Part shown: piece by piece, positions 17,274 to 26,085 of the stretch | Numbering within the stretch: the stretch's first letter is position 1 | Layout of the letters: every line of letters starts with the position of its first letter | Origin: Oxalobacteraceae bacterium | Lineage (GTDB): Bacteria; Pseudomonadota; Gammaproteobacteria; Burkholderiales; Burkholderiaceae_D | Assembly: GCA_027490465.1 (NCBI GenBank) | Contig: JAIXXZ010000100.1 | Coordinates: 1-59,955, forward strand | DNA: 59,955 bases | Direction: 5' to 3' | Notes under the pieces: model-generated | Database searches by the model: none | Seen by the model: the letters and a program-made list of their open reading frames with translations, nothing else | Told to the model about the DNA's origin: nothing | Made by a program: the position numbers and the translations under genes

Positions 17274-17408
17274 TAGGGAAGCGCTGATTAATAAACCCAG
17301 AAACTTTTGTGGCAAGGTCAATCGTACCGACCCCTTGATTTTGCTGGTCCCCGCGTCGCACAGCTACGCTGGCTCGCCATAAAACGTGACTTATTCAGCG
17401 TCTCCCTA
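17274..17408 (+). repeat. MITE-like interspersed element, copy C (best complete copy)
   Basis: Runs from TAGGGAAGCGCTGATTAA to TTATTCAGCGTCTCCCTA. The ends form an imperfect 18-base inverted repeat (TAGGGAAGCGCTGATTAA against TAGGGAGACGCTGAATAA). It is 135 bases long and sits between two convergent genes. The core TTTTGCTGGTCCCCGCGTCG with CACAGCTACGCTGGCTCGCC is shared with the other copies. Confidence 0.9.
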
Positions 17409-17419
17409 GATGAAATCTC

Positions 17420-17986
17420 TTAATTCACCATAGTCATACGCGCCCCAAGCTTCAGCCGAGCGCCTTCGATTTCAGCGGAAAACACTGCCTCGAGGGTGGA
17501 ACTGGTCTTGCCCATGGCTTGGACGAGACGTTCTGCCCAATCAAAGTATTCGATCTTGTGCTGATCGGACCAAGCTTCAGGCGCCACGGGGCTAGCGAGC
17601 GTGCGCACACTCTCGATCACCTCAGCGAGCTTGATCAAACGGGCCTTGCGGGATAAATGGGATGCCGAACGCAGTCGCAGCGCCTTTCGAGTCACCAGCG
17701 AAAAACGGGGATGATCCGTCACCTCGGCAACGATGAAAGCGATCTCGCTGCCAAACACGCTTGCCAATTCTGCCTCATTGGTCTCGGTGGTCTGAAGAAC
17801 GTCATTCAGTACCGCACCCGCGAGCAAAAATGTGTCGGTCTCACCCGCCTCTTCCGACAGCACACGAGCGAGATCCTCGGCATTGGCGACACAGGCCGCA
17901 CCGATCTGCATCTCAGGCTTGGCGAGCGCTAACTTCCCGGCCCGGAAAGCTTTCGCTTTGTCGATGAGGGGAGACTGAATCGTCAT
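17420..17986 (-). CDS. MESH1/SpoT-type HD-domain protein with degenerate active site (probable pseudoenzyme)
   Basis: This 188-residue protein follows the architecture of the small (p)ppGpp hydrolase MESH1: LIDKAKAFRAGKLAL, then AEDLARVL, LAGAVLNDVLQTTETNEAEL, FIVAEVTDHP, RKARLIKLAEVIESVRTL and IEYFDWAERLVQAM. Every diagnostic catalytic position looks changed. The INHP His region reads VANA, the LLHD motif reads VLND, the following ED reads QT, and the KLAD Asp reads KLAE. MESH1 needs those residues to hold Mn2+ and activate water, so hydrolysis is not expected. It could bind a nucleotide or act as a partner. The frame is intact with no stops, so the gene is not obviously decaying. It is divergent from the MFS gene. 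Confidence 0.7.
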   Translation of the reverse strand: MTIQSPLIDKAKAFRAGKLALAKPEMQIGAACVANAEDLARVLSEEAGETDTFLLAGAVLNDVLQTTETNEAELASVFGSEIAFIVAEVTDHPRFSLVTRKALRLRSASHLSRKARLIKLAEVIESVRTLASPVAPEAWSDQHKIEYFDWAERLVQAMGKTSSTLEAVFSAEIEGARLKLGARMTMVN

Positions 17987-18154
17987 GATTGCCTCTTCAA
18001 TAACATCATTTAATAGTGACTTCAGCGTACATCGGCGCGAGCCTTACAGTCCAGCACTGCGGTTCTCGGCGCGCAGCTGCCTTGAAGGGTACTTATCGAC
18101 AGCAGGCGCACTTTCCAGAGGCCCAGTCCAAAACGCATGCTAACCTGATGCCCC

Positions 18155-19405
18155 ATGTCCAGCCCCAGCATTCCAGTCAGCCCCGATCTGATCGACTCGC
18201 GTTACGCATTCTGGCGTCTGCTTAACACGCTGGTTCTCGTTACTCTGGGCAGCGCGGCGATGTATGTGGTAGTCGTGATCCTGCCCGTTGCACAAGCTGA
18301 GTTCGGCAGCGATCGCGCCGGCGCGTCACTACCCTACACTGCCCTGATGATCGCGTTTGGCGTCGGCAGCCTGCTCATGGGAAGACTGGCGGACCGCTTC
18401 GGTGTTTACCGAGTACTCATTATTGGCGGGCTCGGCAATCTGGCCGGCTTTCTGTGGGCCAGTCAGTCGCCCGGCCTTGCGAGTCTGACCCTCGCCCACG
18501 CACTGCTCGGCATTATGGGTTGCTCGGCCACGTTCGTGCCGCTACTGGCAGATACAGCGCTGTGGTGGAAAAAACGTCGTGGCATCGCGGTCGCCATTTG
18601 CGCCAGTGGCAACTATGTCGCAGGAACCGTCTGGCCGGTTGTGATGCAGTGGGGGATAGATCACTTTGGCTGGCGTGCCAGCTATCTCACGCTGGGCTGC
18701 TTCTGTGGCGCGGGCATCATGCTGCTCGCACTGCGCATGAAAGTCCGACCACCCATCGCCGATGCAACGCCGGAAAATCCGATCTCTGCGTTTACCTCAG
18801 ACCGACCGTTTGGTCTGAGCCTGACGCAAGCGCAGGTTTTACTCTGCATCGCAGGCATGGCCTGCTGCGTGGCCATGTCCATGCCGCAGGTACACATCGT
18901 TGCCTATTGCAGTGATCTGGGTTTCGGTGCGGCGCGCGGTGCGCAGATGCTCTCGCTCATGCTGGGCTTTGGTATCGCCAGTCGGCTGGTCTCCGGGCTT
19001 ATCTGCGATCGTATCGGCGGCATACGGACCCTGCTGCTCGGCTCGACCTTGCAAGGTATCGCGCTGCTCTTGTTCGTTCCTTTCGATGGCTTGGTGTCAC
19101 TTTACGTGATCTCCATCATGTTCGGCCTGTTTCAAGGGGGGATCGTGCCGTCCTACGCGATCATCGTGCGCGAATATTTTCCTCCGGCTGAGGCTGGCGC
19201 ACGCGTTGGCTCCGTGATCACCGCGACGCTGTTTGGTATGGCGCTGGGCGGATGGATGTCAGGCAAAGTATTCGACTTAACTGGCTCCTATCAGGCCGCC
19301 TTCATCAATGGCGTCGCCTGGAATCTGCTCAATCTTTCGATCGCTGGCTGGCTCTACTGGCGCATAGGTGGATGGCGTCGCGCCAAAGACGCGATGGTCA
19401 AATAA
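18155..19405 (+). CDS. Major facilitator superfamily transporter (oxalate/formate- or monocarboxylate-type)
   Basis: This 416-residue protein has twelve hydrophobic segments. Family signals are the loop 2-3 motif GRLADRFGVYRVL, the start LVTLGSAAMYVVVVILPVAQ, PSYAIIVREYFPPAEAGAR and a second-half repeat LICDRIGGIRTLL. The R-E-Y-F-P-x-x-E-A-G motif fits the OFA/monocarboxylate branch, so a small organic acid is likely. Its last six codons and TAA stop coincide with the left end of element copy D (GAC GCG ATG GTC AAA TAA against element GAA GCG CTG ATT AAA TAA), so the original C-terminus may have been replaced. Confidence 0.88.
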   Translation: MSSPSIPVSPDLIDSRYAFWRLLNTLVLVTLGSAAMYVVVVILPVAQAEFGSDRAGASLPYTALMIAFGVGSLLMGRLADRFGVYRVLIIGGLGNLAGFLWASQSPGLASLTLAHALLGIMGCSATFVPLLADTALWWKKRRGIAVAICASGNYVAGTVWPVVMQWGIDHFGWRASYLTLGCFCGAGIMLLALRMKVRPPIADATPENPISAFTSDRPFGLSLTQAQVLLCIAGMACCVAMSMPQVHIVAYCSDLGFGAARGAQMLSLMLGFGIASRLVSGLICDRIGGIRTLLLGSTLQGIALLLFVPFDGLVSLYVISIMFGLFQGGIVPSYAIIVREYFPPAEAGARVGSVITATLFGMALGGWMSGKVFDLTGSYQAAFINGVAWNLLNLSIAGWLYWRIGGWRRAKDAMVK

Positions 19406-19519
19406 ACCCGGAAATTTGTACGACAAGGTCAATCACACCAAGCCCTTGGTCTTGCTGGCCCCTGCGTCGCACAGCTGTGCTGGCTCGCCATAAAACGTGG
19501 GCTTATTCAGCGTCTACAT
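19384..19519 (+). repeat. MITE-like interspersed element, copy D (left end within the MFS gene)
   Basis: From AAATAAACCCGGAAATTTGT the match to other copies is clear (CAAGGTCAATCACACCAAGC, CGCACAGCTGTGCTGGCTCG, TTATTCAGCGTCTAC). Upstream of that, 19388-19406 still matches the left terminal repeat at 15 of 19 positions, placing the element's edge inside the MFS coding sequence. Confidence 0.8.
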
Positions 19520-19532
19520 AACCTCGCCTGAA

Positions 19533-21734
19533 TCACAAACGAAATACAAGGGCTGTGACATCGTCGCGCCGCAGATTCTTGCCCTGCCAAGCATCGAAGT
19601 CTGCTTTCATTGCCTTTGAAATTTCGCTCACAGATGCATTGGCATGGTTCATGAGCATCGATTGCAGACGGCGATAGCCGTAACTGACCCGACGATCATC
19701 GGGTCCGCCAATCTGATCGGTAAATCCATCCGTGACGATCACGAAAGTGTCATCCTTGTCATAAGTAATGACTTGGAGATCTGGTCGATCAGCTTCGGTC
19801 AAGCGTTGCGAATAACCGAGACTGATGCGCGCCGCCGGATGTCGCAGTACCTCACCGGAGTTTTTCAGTTGCCATAATTCGAGCTTTGCACCCGCATACT
19901 CCAACCGGCGCGCCTCGGGATAAATACGCAGAATGGCGGCATCGCAACCATCATCGCTTTCACTATCCGGTCTATCCTGATTCAGCCCGGTACGAACATA
20001 GTGATCGAGTAATTGCAAAGCATCGACCGGATCATGATCCGTATCCGTCGCATAAATTCGCTCGAACGAATTACTTACCAGCAGCGACAGCATCGCACCC
20101 GGCACGCCATGACCGGTACAGTCCGCCACAGCCAATACAAAAGGCCCTTCATGCTTCGATGAAGAGACCCACCATAAATCACCACCGATGGTGTCTCGCG
20201 GCTCCCAGATGACATCGAAAGAAGCAAACCTTCCCTCAAGTCGCAAGGCTCGCGGTAATTGTCCGCGCTGAAGACGGCTTGCATAATTGACCGAGCCCAC
20301 CAGCATCTGATGGGCCTCATCAAGCTCTTTATGCTGGGCAGCGAGCTCTGCAGTGCGCTCGGCAACCGTTGCTTCGAGTACGCGATTCTGTCCCTCCACC
20401 AATTCCTGTTGCGCCTTCAAATTGATGGCCAGCTCTTCCTGCAGCCAGCGAGTACGACTCACCACAGCCAGTGCCATGATCAGCGCCTCGCAGCACAAGC
20501 CGATGGCCTGAGCTGTATTGGAATTCTGCATCAGCAGCCCGAAACCTGAAGGCTCGAGTAATGAGAAAGGTGAAGGTACGCCGGCAAGTCCAAGAATGAA
20601 AATCGAGCGAAATGTCAAATACGGCACGATTGCAAACATAAAAAATTTGGCAATATTCAAGCCCTGACGATAACGAATGAATGCAATCGTATAGAAAGAA
20701 ATCAACAGCATCAAAGTAATCACGCCGAGCGGCAGCCAGAGGATTTTTACAGGTACTTCATGGGGCACAAATGACGTAAAAAGATAATGTCCTGCATAGA
20801 TGGCGACATACAGATAAACCGCCTTGTGGACCATCGGGAAATGCTCGCGGACATTGAGAAACGATGCCGCAAAAAATGCGTAACAAATGGCTTGCAGATA
20901 GCCAAAGCTGACAAACAAGGGCCAGTAGATACTCTGATGTCCATAATTGATGCCCTCGACATCAAACACGAATTCGGACAGGCGTGCCCCCTCAGGCATG
21001 GAATTGCTCAAGATCTGGCAGAAAGCCACCACAATCCAGATGCTGTAGGCAAAGCTTGCGCCGTCCTTGTTTTTCGCTGCTGAAAATGACCCAAACACAG
21101 CCAGTGCAAACAAGACACCCAGCAGCACACCCTCAAGATAAAGACCGAAGCGCCTTGCTTCGGAAAATTTCAGTTCATCATAAAAGGTGAGGCTGAAGCT
21201 CCTCGGAGGAAGATTGCTATTTGCTTGCACCTGCGTGAGGACCAGTACCTCTTCACCAGGATGAAGAGAAAAGCGCGTGAATTGGCTCTCGGTCTTTCTC
21301 GATCCTGAAGCAAAGGGATTGATATCGACGAGCCGGTTATAACTGGCATAAAAAACACCGGACGTTTTCAAAGACTCGACTTGGCCATTGGCACGTATGA
21401 CGTGACTATGAATGCTTCCCCAGCCCGAGGGGTCGATCCTCAGAACGATGTCTTCTGGCAGACGGCTGCTGAATTTCTGCGCTACCCAATAGTGACGACC
21501 CGATTGGATTTGCTGAATTTCCGCAGGTCGCTTGAAAGCCGCTGATGAGGCGATGATCTGGGCGATATCTTGCTGACCACCTGCATCGTCCAATACACGA
21601 ACGTCGCGCTTATCGCTGAAGATGACGGGTGTGTCATCACTCACCTCGAAAGCCGGAAGATCGCTGAAGGCCAGTGCATTCGCATGATTGCCGAGAGCGA
21701 GCAGGCACCACCAAAGGTAAATTATTTTTTTCAT
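19533..21734 (-). CDS. 7TMR-DISM receptor with SpoIIE-type (PP2C) phosphatase output
   Basis: This 733-residue protein is ordered as follows: a signal peptide (LWWCLLALGNHANALA), a periplasmic DISMED2-like jelly-roll domain (about 30-175), seven membrane helices (about 185-400, from FGLYLEGVLLGVLFALAVFG), a coiled coil (about 405-465, EELAINLKAQQELVEGQNRV), and a SpoIIE phosphatase domain (about 490-733). The phosphatase motifs ETIGG-like DTIGGDLWWVS, LAVADCTGHGVPGAMLSLL, FVIVTDGFTDQIGGPD and RRDDVTALVFRL are present, with the metal-binding Asp residues retained. It should sense a periplasmic ligand (often carbohydrate-like) and dephosphorylate a partner, typically an anti-sigma antagonist, but no STAS or anti-sigma gene is adjacent. 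It stands alone, with element copies on both sides. Confidence 0.9.
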   Translation of the reverse strand: MKKIIYLWWCLLALGNHANALAFSDLPAFEVSDDTPVIFSDKRDVRVLDDAGGQQDIAQIIASSAAFKRPAEIQQIQSGRHYWVAQKFSSRLPEDIVLRIDPSGWGSIHSHVIRANGQVESLKTSGVFYASYNRLVDINPFASGSRKTESQFTRFSLHPGEEVLVLTQVQANSNLPPRSFSLTFYDELKFSEARRFGLYLEGVLLGVLFALAVFGSFSAAKNKDGASFAYSIWIVVAFCQILSNSMPEGARLSEFVFDVEGINYGHQSIYWPLFVSFGYLQAICYAFFAASFLNVREHFPMVHKAVYLYVAIYAGHYLFTSFVPHEVPVKILWLPLGVITLMLLISFYTIAFIRYRQGLNIAKFFMFAIVPYLTFRSIFILGLAGVPSPFSLLEPSGFGLLMQNSNTAQAIGLCCEALIMALAVVSRTRWLQEELAINLKAQQELVEGQNRVLEATVAERTAELAAQHKELDEAHQMLVGSVNYASRLQRGQLPRALRLEGRFASFDVIWEPRDTIGGDLWWVSSSKHEGPFVLAVADCTGHGVPGAMLSLLVSNSFERIYATDTDHDPVDALQLLDHYVRTGLNQDRPDSESDDGCDAAILRIYPEARRLEYAGAKLELWQLKNSGEVLRHPAARISLGYSQRLTEADRPDLQVITYDKDDTFVIVTDGFTDQIGGPDDRRVSYGYRRLQSMLMNHANASVSEISKAMKADFDAWQGKNLRRDDVTALVFRL

Positions 21735-21920
21735 TATGAGTCTACTCCAGCAACTGGCACGGCTTGCCCGCTTTGATGGCTCGCTCGGCCTCCAATGCGA
21801 AATTACGGGAGTTTAAGAAGTCCAGCAAGGGAAAAATCTGAAAAAATGCCAGTCATCCGGCAATGCGGATACTCTCCAAAAGCATCATTGCAAAAAAGTT
21901 AAAATCCAATGCCGCTTGAT

Positions 21921-22056
21921 ACGGGGAGAGGCTCAACAAATCCACGTTTTATGGCTAGCCAGTCCAGTCGTGCGACGCAGGGCCCGGCAAAATCAAGGGC
22001 TAGTCGCGATTAATTTCCGTGTAAAGGCTTCCGGCTATTTTTAATCGGGGCTTCCA
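21921..22056 (-). repeat. MITE-like interspersed element, copy E
   Basis: Diverged reverse copy: GGGGAGAGGCTCAACAAATC, then CACGTTTTATGGCTAGCCAG, GTGCGACGCAGGGCCCGGCA and AAATCAAGGGCTAG, ending TTTTTAATCGGGGCTTCCA. It occupies much of the 359-base spacer 21735-22093; nothing else is seen there. Confidence 0.75.
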
Positions 22057-22093
22057 TGGCGATGGCAATATGGCGTTGGATGGGTGAGGTATC

Positions 22094-23002
22094 TCAGTCT
22101 TCGCTGATTTTCTCGGCTTCCTCACTGGTCGTCAGAAAGGCTTCAAGATCGCGATTGAATTCATCGGCTGCATCCACAAACAAGGCGTGACCGGCATCGT
22201 TATAGATCCTCGTTTGCCCTTGAGGATGCTTGTCCACAAACAGCTGCGATTGCTCGATGTATCGCGGTGTAATGGCATATAAAATCGGTCGATTCGTGGC
22301 GTAGACAGCATCGCGATAGTACTCACGCTCATAGGGCTTGGTCAGTACATCAAAGGCATCCGATGGATTTTTTGCCAGCCGCAGACCGGATTTCTCGACT
22401 GTCTCAATGAGATCCGCATCAGGCGTGGTTTTAAATATCGCGCGCGAGAATTCCTTGATGTAATTGGTAAATTGCGCTTGCGTCATTTTTGATCGCTTGT
22501 TGCGGCGAGCCTTGGGCGGCTCCCCCTCGCCTATCGAGTTATCAATCAACACCAGTGCCATCAGTCCATTTTGTCCGTAGCGCGTGAGGTAATCCAGTGA
22601 TTCCATTACCCCCAGGGACCAGCCCAGCAAAACGAATCGTTTGGATTTCAGGTGTGCGATGAATTCCTTGATATCGCGGGCGCGCAGTTCTGCCAGGCGC
22701 GGCCCACGGTAAATATCCGATGTGCCCTGTGATCTGGGATTGAGCGAATGCACCCGGTATTTTTTCGAGAAATGCTCCAGCTGAGGCTGAAAAATCTGGG
22801 CCGGCATCAGCCAACCAGGAATGAAAATCAGATCGATATCACCCGACCCACCGGTGATATAGGTGAGACGAACCCGGTCGGACGTCACAAAGGATTGCTC
22901 TTTGAGGTTGTCGGACAAGGGAGCAGCGATCCCGGTTTGCTGGCTCATAAACAGGACAAAGAAAAAAAGTTCGGCAAGACGACGCATGGACAGTGATTTC
23001 AT
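22094..23002 (-). CDS. Exported alpha/beta-hydrolase
   Basis: From ATG 23002 the protein is 302 residues (a TTG at 23032 is less likely). The signal peptide is MKSLSMRRLAELFFFVLFMS, and cleavage near GIAAP is expected. The hydrolase motifs are FIPGWLMPAQIF (oxyanion side), NPRSQGTSD, nucleophile elbow GWSLG (Ser in FVLLGWSLGVME), and a C-terminal DAGHALFVDAAD with the catalytic His. It is of the same family as the Tat lipoprotein hydrolase at 3281, but its signal is Sec-type. It lies 130 bases downstream of the MBOAT-SGNH-SGNH genes on the same strand and may belong to that transcript, in which case it would be another esterase acting in the periplasm. Confidence 0.82.
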   Translation of the reverse strand: MKSLSMRRLAELFFFVLFMSQQTGIAAPLSDNLKEQSFVTSDRVRLTYITGGSGDIDLIFIPGWLMPAQIFQPQLEHFSKKYRVHSLNPRSQGTSDIYRGPRLAELRARDIKEFIAHLKSKRFVLLGWSLGVMESLDYLTRYGQNGLMALVLIDNSIGEGEPPKARRNKRSKMTQAQFTNYIKEFSRAIFKTTPDADLIETVEKSGLRLAKNPSDAFDVLTKPYEREYYRDAVYATNRPILYAITPRYIEQSQLFVDKHPQGQTRIYNDAGHALFVDAADEFNRDLEAFLTTSEEAEKISED

Positions 23003-23132
23003 ACGATCGACATCTGGCTGACTAACGCTCAATTTCTCACCTCAGATCATGAAGTTCTGATTCGCTGGCAGACTTTACGGCCCATATAGCGCGATCATAC
23101 ATGGCGTCTGCCGCGCAGGGCTTTTGCACCGC

Positions 23133-24647
23133 CTACGGCGATTTGGCACTGGAAAGTTCCAGCCACGCGACGAAACGTCTGGCCATTTCGCGATAGCCCG
23201 CAGGCGTGAGATGTATCAGGTCATTGGCCATCCAGGGTGGCGATCGCTTCATCAAGGCATAAGCACCACCCATCTCGCGCATCACGACCGACATATCCCA
23301 CACCATGCATTGATATTCGTCGCCAAGTTCCCGCTGAATTGCTGCTGCCTGAGCGTGCCGCTGAGGAAAAGTCTGCAGATCGTAATGGGTAGTGACCTGC
23401 GTCTTGTTGACGGTCTTGCGTTTGCCGGCTGAGACCTTGACGATCTTTTTGACGTAAAACCGGGTCACCCGATCTCCGGGCGTGATCAGAACGCACGCAG
23501 CTTGCGGCAATGTGGCACGCATGGTGATCAGCGTCTGACGATAATCCTGGCGATAACGCTCCGGATTCCAGCTTTTGCCAGTGACATCATTGGTACCGTA
23601 GGCGAGTACTACCGCATCATAAGGACGCTCGGATACCGCCGCCTTGAACAACTCGGGCTCGACCCCCCGCCAGTAATTACCGGCAGCACCCGCAATACCA
23701 AAATTATCCAGCACCGCACCCTGATGATCTTCTGCGAACAGGCCAAGCAGCGTCACTGTCTTTGTTTCATTCATACGCAGCTCGATACGAGAGATTGGCA
23801 TTGCGGCCTTGATCTCGACCACGCCGATCGCATGAGAGCCCTGGGTGTCGAGCGTTCCGAGTTTTTCACCATCGACAATCACGTCGAAGGTACCACCTTC
23901 GGGTTGCCGCAGGAAATGCAAAGCCAATTGATGGGCACGGTATTTGGCATGCGTGGACCGCACATCAATTTCGAGAGCTGCATGCGGTGTATGGGCTGTC
24001 ATCGCATACAAGCCCAGACCAGAGATAATCTTTGGCGAGCCGGCCGTTCTGGGGGGCAGTTCCTCGCGCCATTCACCGGTTCGACAAAAAGCGCGAATAG
24101 GTAGATTCAACCCCGGACGACCATACAGCAGATTGATATGACCGGCGCCACCAACGCCATAACGGTCCTGCAGCGCCTGTCGGACATCGGCAGTGAAAAA
24201 TTCGGCTGCCATGTGACTGCCGCCCCAAATACCGACGCGCACGACACGCTGATGCGACGCGCCAGACAATGTAGCGTGGAATTTTTTTATCCACTCCGAT
24301 TTCGGCATATTACGACGCAGTTCTTCGGCGCTGGGTGGCGCAAGCGCCTTTTTAAGCATCGCCGCTTCCTCTTCTTCACTCAGCGGGATGATTTCCTCTT
24401 CGCTGCCTGCAGGTACCGGATCTTGTTTTTGATTATTGCCCTGCGAAGGCGTGGGGCGACGCTCTGGCGATTTTCTCCGTTGCGGCGTCGTGCACTTCAG
24501 CGCCTCCATGTCTTTGCCGCCTGCGACGCTAAATATCTGATGCAAAGCCTGCGATGTGGCCTCGACCGGCGCTGTCTCTGCGGATGCGACGACGGCTGGC
24601 AGCAGCGCCAGCACCAGAAGCAAACGACAGTCTGTTTTTTTTGTCAT
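23133..24647 (-). CDS. Exported SGNH/GDSL-type hydrolase 2 of the MBOAT operon (GDS reads GGS)
   Basis: This 504-residue protein has a signal peptide (RLLLVLALLPAVVASA), a Pro/Glu-rich linker to about 130, then an SGNH domain. Block I is VRVGIWGGSHMAAEF (Ser144), with Gly where the paralogue at 32729 has Asp (WGDSH). Block III is VVLAYGTNDVTG, and block V is NDLIHLTPAGYREMA with the catalytic Asp and His. A beta-sandwich-like insert lies between blocks I and III. Its start overlaps the previous stop by one base (TAATG), so translation is coupled to SGNH1. Partners of MBOAT proteins in this family transfer or remove acetyl groups on glycans in the periplasm. The target here is unknown. Confidence 0.85.
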   Translation of the reverse strand: MTKKTDCRLLLVLALLPAVVASAETAPVEATSQALHQIFSVAGGKDMEALKCTTPQRRKSPERRPTPSQGNNQKQDPVPAGSEEEIIPLSEEEEAAMLKKALAPPSAEELRRNMPKSEWIKKFHATLSGASHQRVVRVGIWGGSHMAAEFFTADVRQALQDRYGVGGAGHINLLYGRPGLNLPIRAFCRTGEWREELPPRTAGSPKIISGLGLYAMTAHTPHAALEIDVRSTHAKYRAHQLALHFLRQPEGGTFDVIVDGEKLGTLDTQGSHAIGVVEIKAAMPISRIELRMNETKTVTLLGLFAEDHQGAVLDNFGIAGAAGNYWRGVEPELFKAAVSERPYDAVVLAYGTNDVTGKSWNPERYRQDYRQTLITMRATLPQAACVLITPGDRVTRFYVKKIVKVSAGKRKTVNKTQVTTHYDLQTFPQRHAQAAAIQRELGDEYQCMVWDMSVVMREMGGAYALMKRSPPWMANDLIHLTPAGYREMARRFVAWLELSSAKSP

Positions 24648-26083
24648 TACTGGCCTGCCTCGAAACGCAGATAGCTCTGCAATAGCGCATCGGAGAAGGC
24701 GTTGCCGATACGATGTAATCCTTTTTCGGTCAGATGATTCAGATCAGTCCAGGCCAGCCCTTGCGACAGCCAGCGTGCGAACGAATCCCGACCGCCCATG
24801 AACTGCCAGGTATTCCAGAAAGCACATCCGTTATCCAGACTGACCTGACGCTGATACGTCACCATGCGCTCGATCAGCGGGCGCGAGGTGATGCGACCAT
24901 CATCATTGAGCACGCCCTGATCCAGTGGACTCATCACCAGACAAGCCGCTTTAGGGGCACCCTGACGCAATACATTGAGCGCTGCAGCAAAGCCTTCTTT
25001 GTAGACACGTCCTTCGGGTGTCATCAAGCCGCCATGGTTGGTTTCATTCCCGCCCAACATGATGACGATCAAGTCCGGATTGCGGACGGCAGTCTGCTGG
25101 GCAAGATGCGCCGGATCGAACTGACGTATAGAACCACTGGCAATGCCGACGACTGCCGTGGTTTCCCAGGTGATGCCGTGGGCTGCCTCGACGACAGCAC
25201 CATAGACTTCAAGATTGGGCTCGGCCACCGTGATCTTCACACGCGTGACGGGATCGGCACTCTCGATCACCCATTGATCGAAAGTCTGATGCTCAACACG
25301 TTTGACCGAATCGATTTTCTTGCCATTGACTTCGAATGCAGGCTTGTCGTCGCGTCGGGATTTTTGCGCATACAGCTCGACATGCTCGCCCATAGACAAC
25401 TTGGGCTGGGGAGATGAAATAATGATCTGACTTTTTGCATTCGGTTTTGCGACAACACCACCAAGTCCGTAACGTCCATTGTTGCCACCGAAAAGAATAG
25501 TTTGTACATTCCATTCACCAGTTCGATCGACACGCACGTCATCGCGACGCATCCAACGTGGGTCCATACCAGCGACAAAAAATCCCGGACCACCATTGCC
25601 AAACCTGGCCTGCATGCGCGTACGTACGGTCTTGGCAATACCATCACCTGCGAGTGTCGAATCGCCGTAGTGAAGCACTCTGACAGGGCCCTGCTTGCGC
25701 TCTTTGAGCGCTCGGAAAAATTCGCTCAAATGCTCTTCGCCGTACAAATGTGAAACGCTGGAATTTTTCGTGACGGGTACGGTGGCGGTCGCTGCCGCTG
25801 CCTTTTTGGCGTCGACTCGCTTTGGAGCGTTGCCTTGCGGCGGCTCACCAGTGCTTTGCCCTGTTGGCTTCGTGCTTGCAGCGCTTGGTTCTTCTGCAAC
25901 CGGCTCTTGAAGTATCGGTGCTGAGGTGGTGTCGGAATGCGGCCAGAACACGGGGCCCAAGGCGCGGGTGGGTCGAAATGACGCCATGTCAGCAATGTAG
26001 TAGCTGGGCAGCACGGTAGCCAGCGCCACAGCCAGTATGGTGAGCACATGCGCAGGGGGAGTCAGTCGGTCATTTGCAAGCAT
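24647..26083 (-). CDS. Membrane-anchored SGNH/GDSL-type hydrolase 1 of the MBOAT operon
   Basis: From ATG 26083, two bases after the MBOAT stop, the product is 478 residues. An upstream start would overlap the MBOAT gene. The N-terminus has one membrane helix (HVLTILAVALATVLPSYYIA) and a Pro/Thr/Lys-rich periplasmic linker to about 105. The SGNH domain follows: RVLHYGDSTLAGDGIAKTV (GDS Ser), the GNGGPGFF segment, IVIMLGGNETNHGG (Asn block) and TDLNHLTEKGLHRI (Asp, His). All catalytic residues are present. The arrangement resembles PatB/AlgJ-type partners of MBOAT proteins, which move acetyl groups from the membrane carrier to a glycan outside the inner membrane. Confidence 0.88.
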   Translation of the reverse strand: MLANDRLTPPAHVLTILAVALATVLPSYYIADMASFRPTRALGPVFWPHSDTTSAPILQEPVAEEPSAASTKPTGQSTGEPPQGNAPKRVDAKKAAAATATVPVTKNSSVSHLYGEEHLSEFFRALKERKQGPVRVLHYGDSTLAGDGIAKTVRTRMQARFGNGGPGFFVAGMDPRWMRRDDVRVDRTGEWNVQTILFGGNNGRYGLGGVVAKPNAKSQIIISSPQPKLSMGEHVELYAQKSRRDDKPAFEVNGKKIDSVKRVEHQTFDQWVIESADPVTRVKITVAEPNLEVYGAVVEAAHGITWETTAVVGIASGSIRQFDPAHLAQQTAVRNPDLIVIMLGGNETNHGGLMTPEGRVYKEGFAAALNVLRQGAPKAACLVMSPLDQGVLNDDGRITSRPLIERMVTYQRQVSLDNGCAFWNTWQFMGGRDSFARWLSQGLAWTDLNHLTEKGLHRIGNAFSDALLQSYLRFEAGQ

Positions 26084-26085
26084 CG

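Noticed and set aside
16162-17361. Long open frame (399 codons) on the minus strand opposite the CapA-like gene
   Set aside because: No family-like sequence, and it lies entirely opposite a well-supported gene and runs into element copy C; an antisense shadow.
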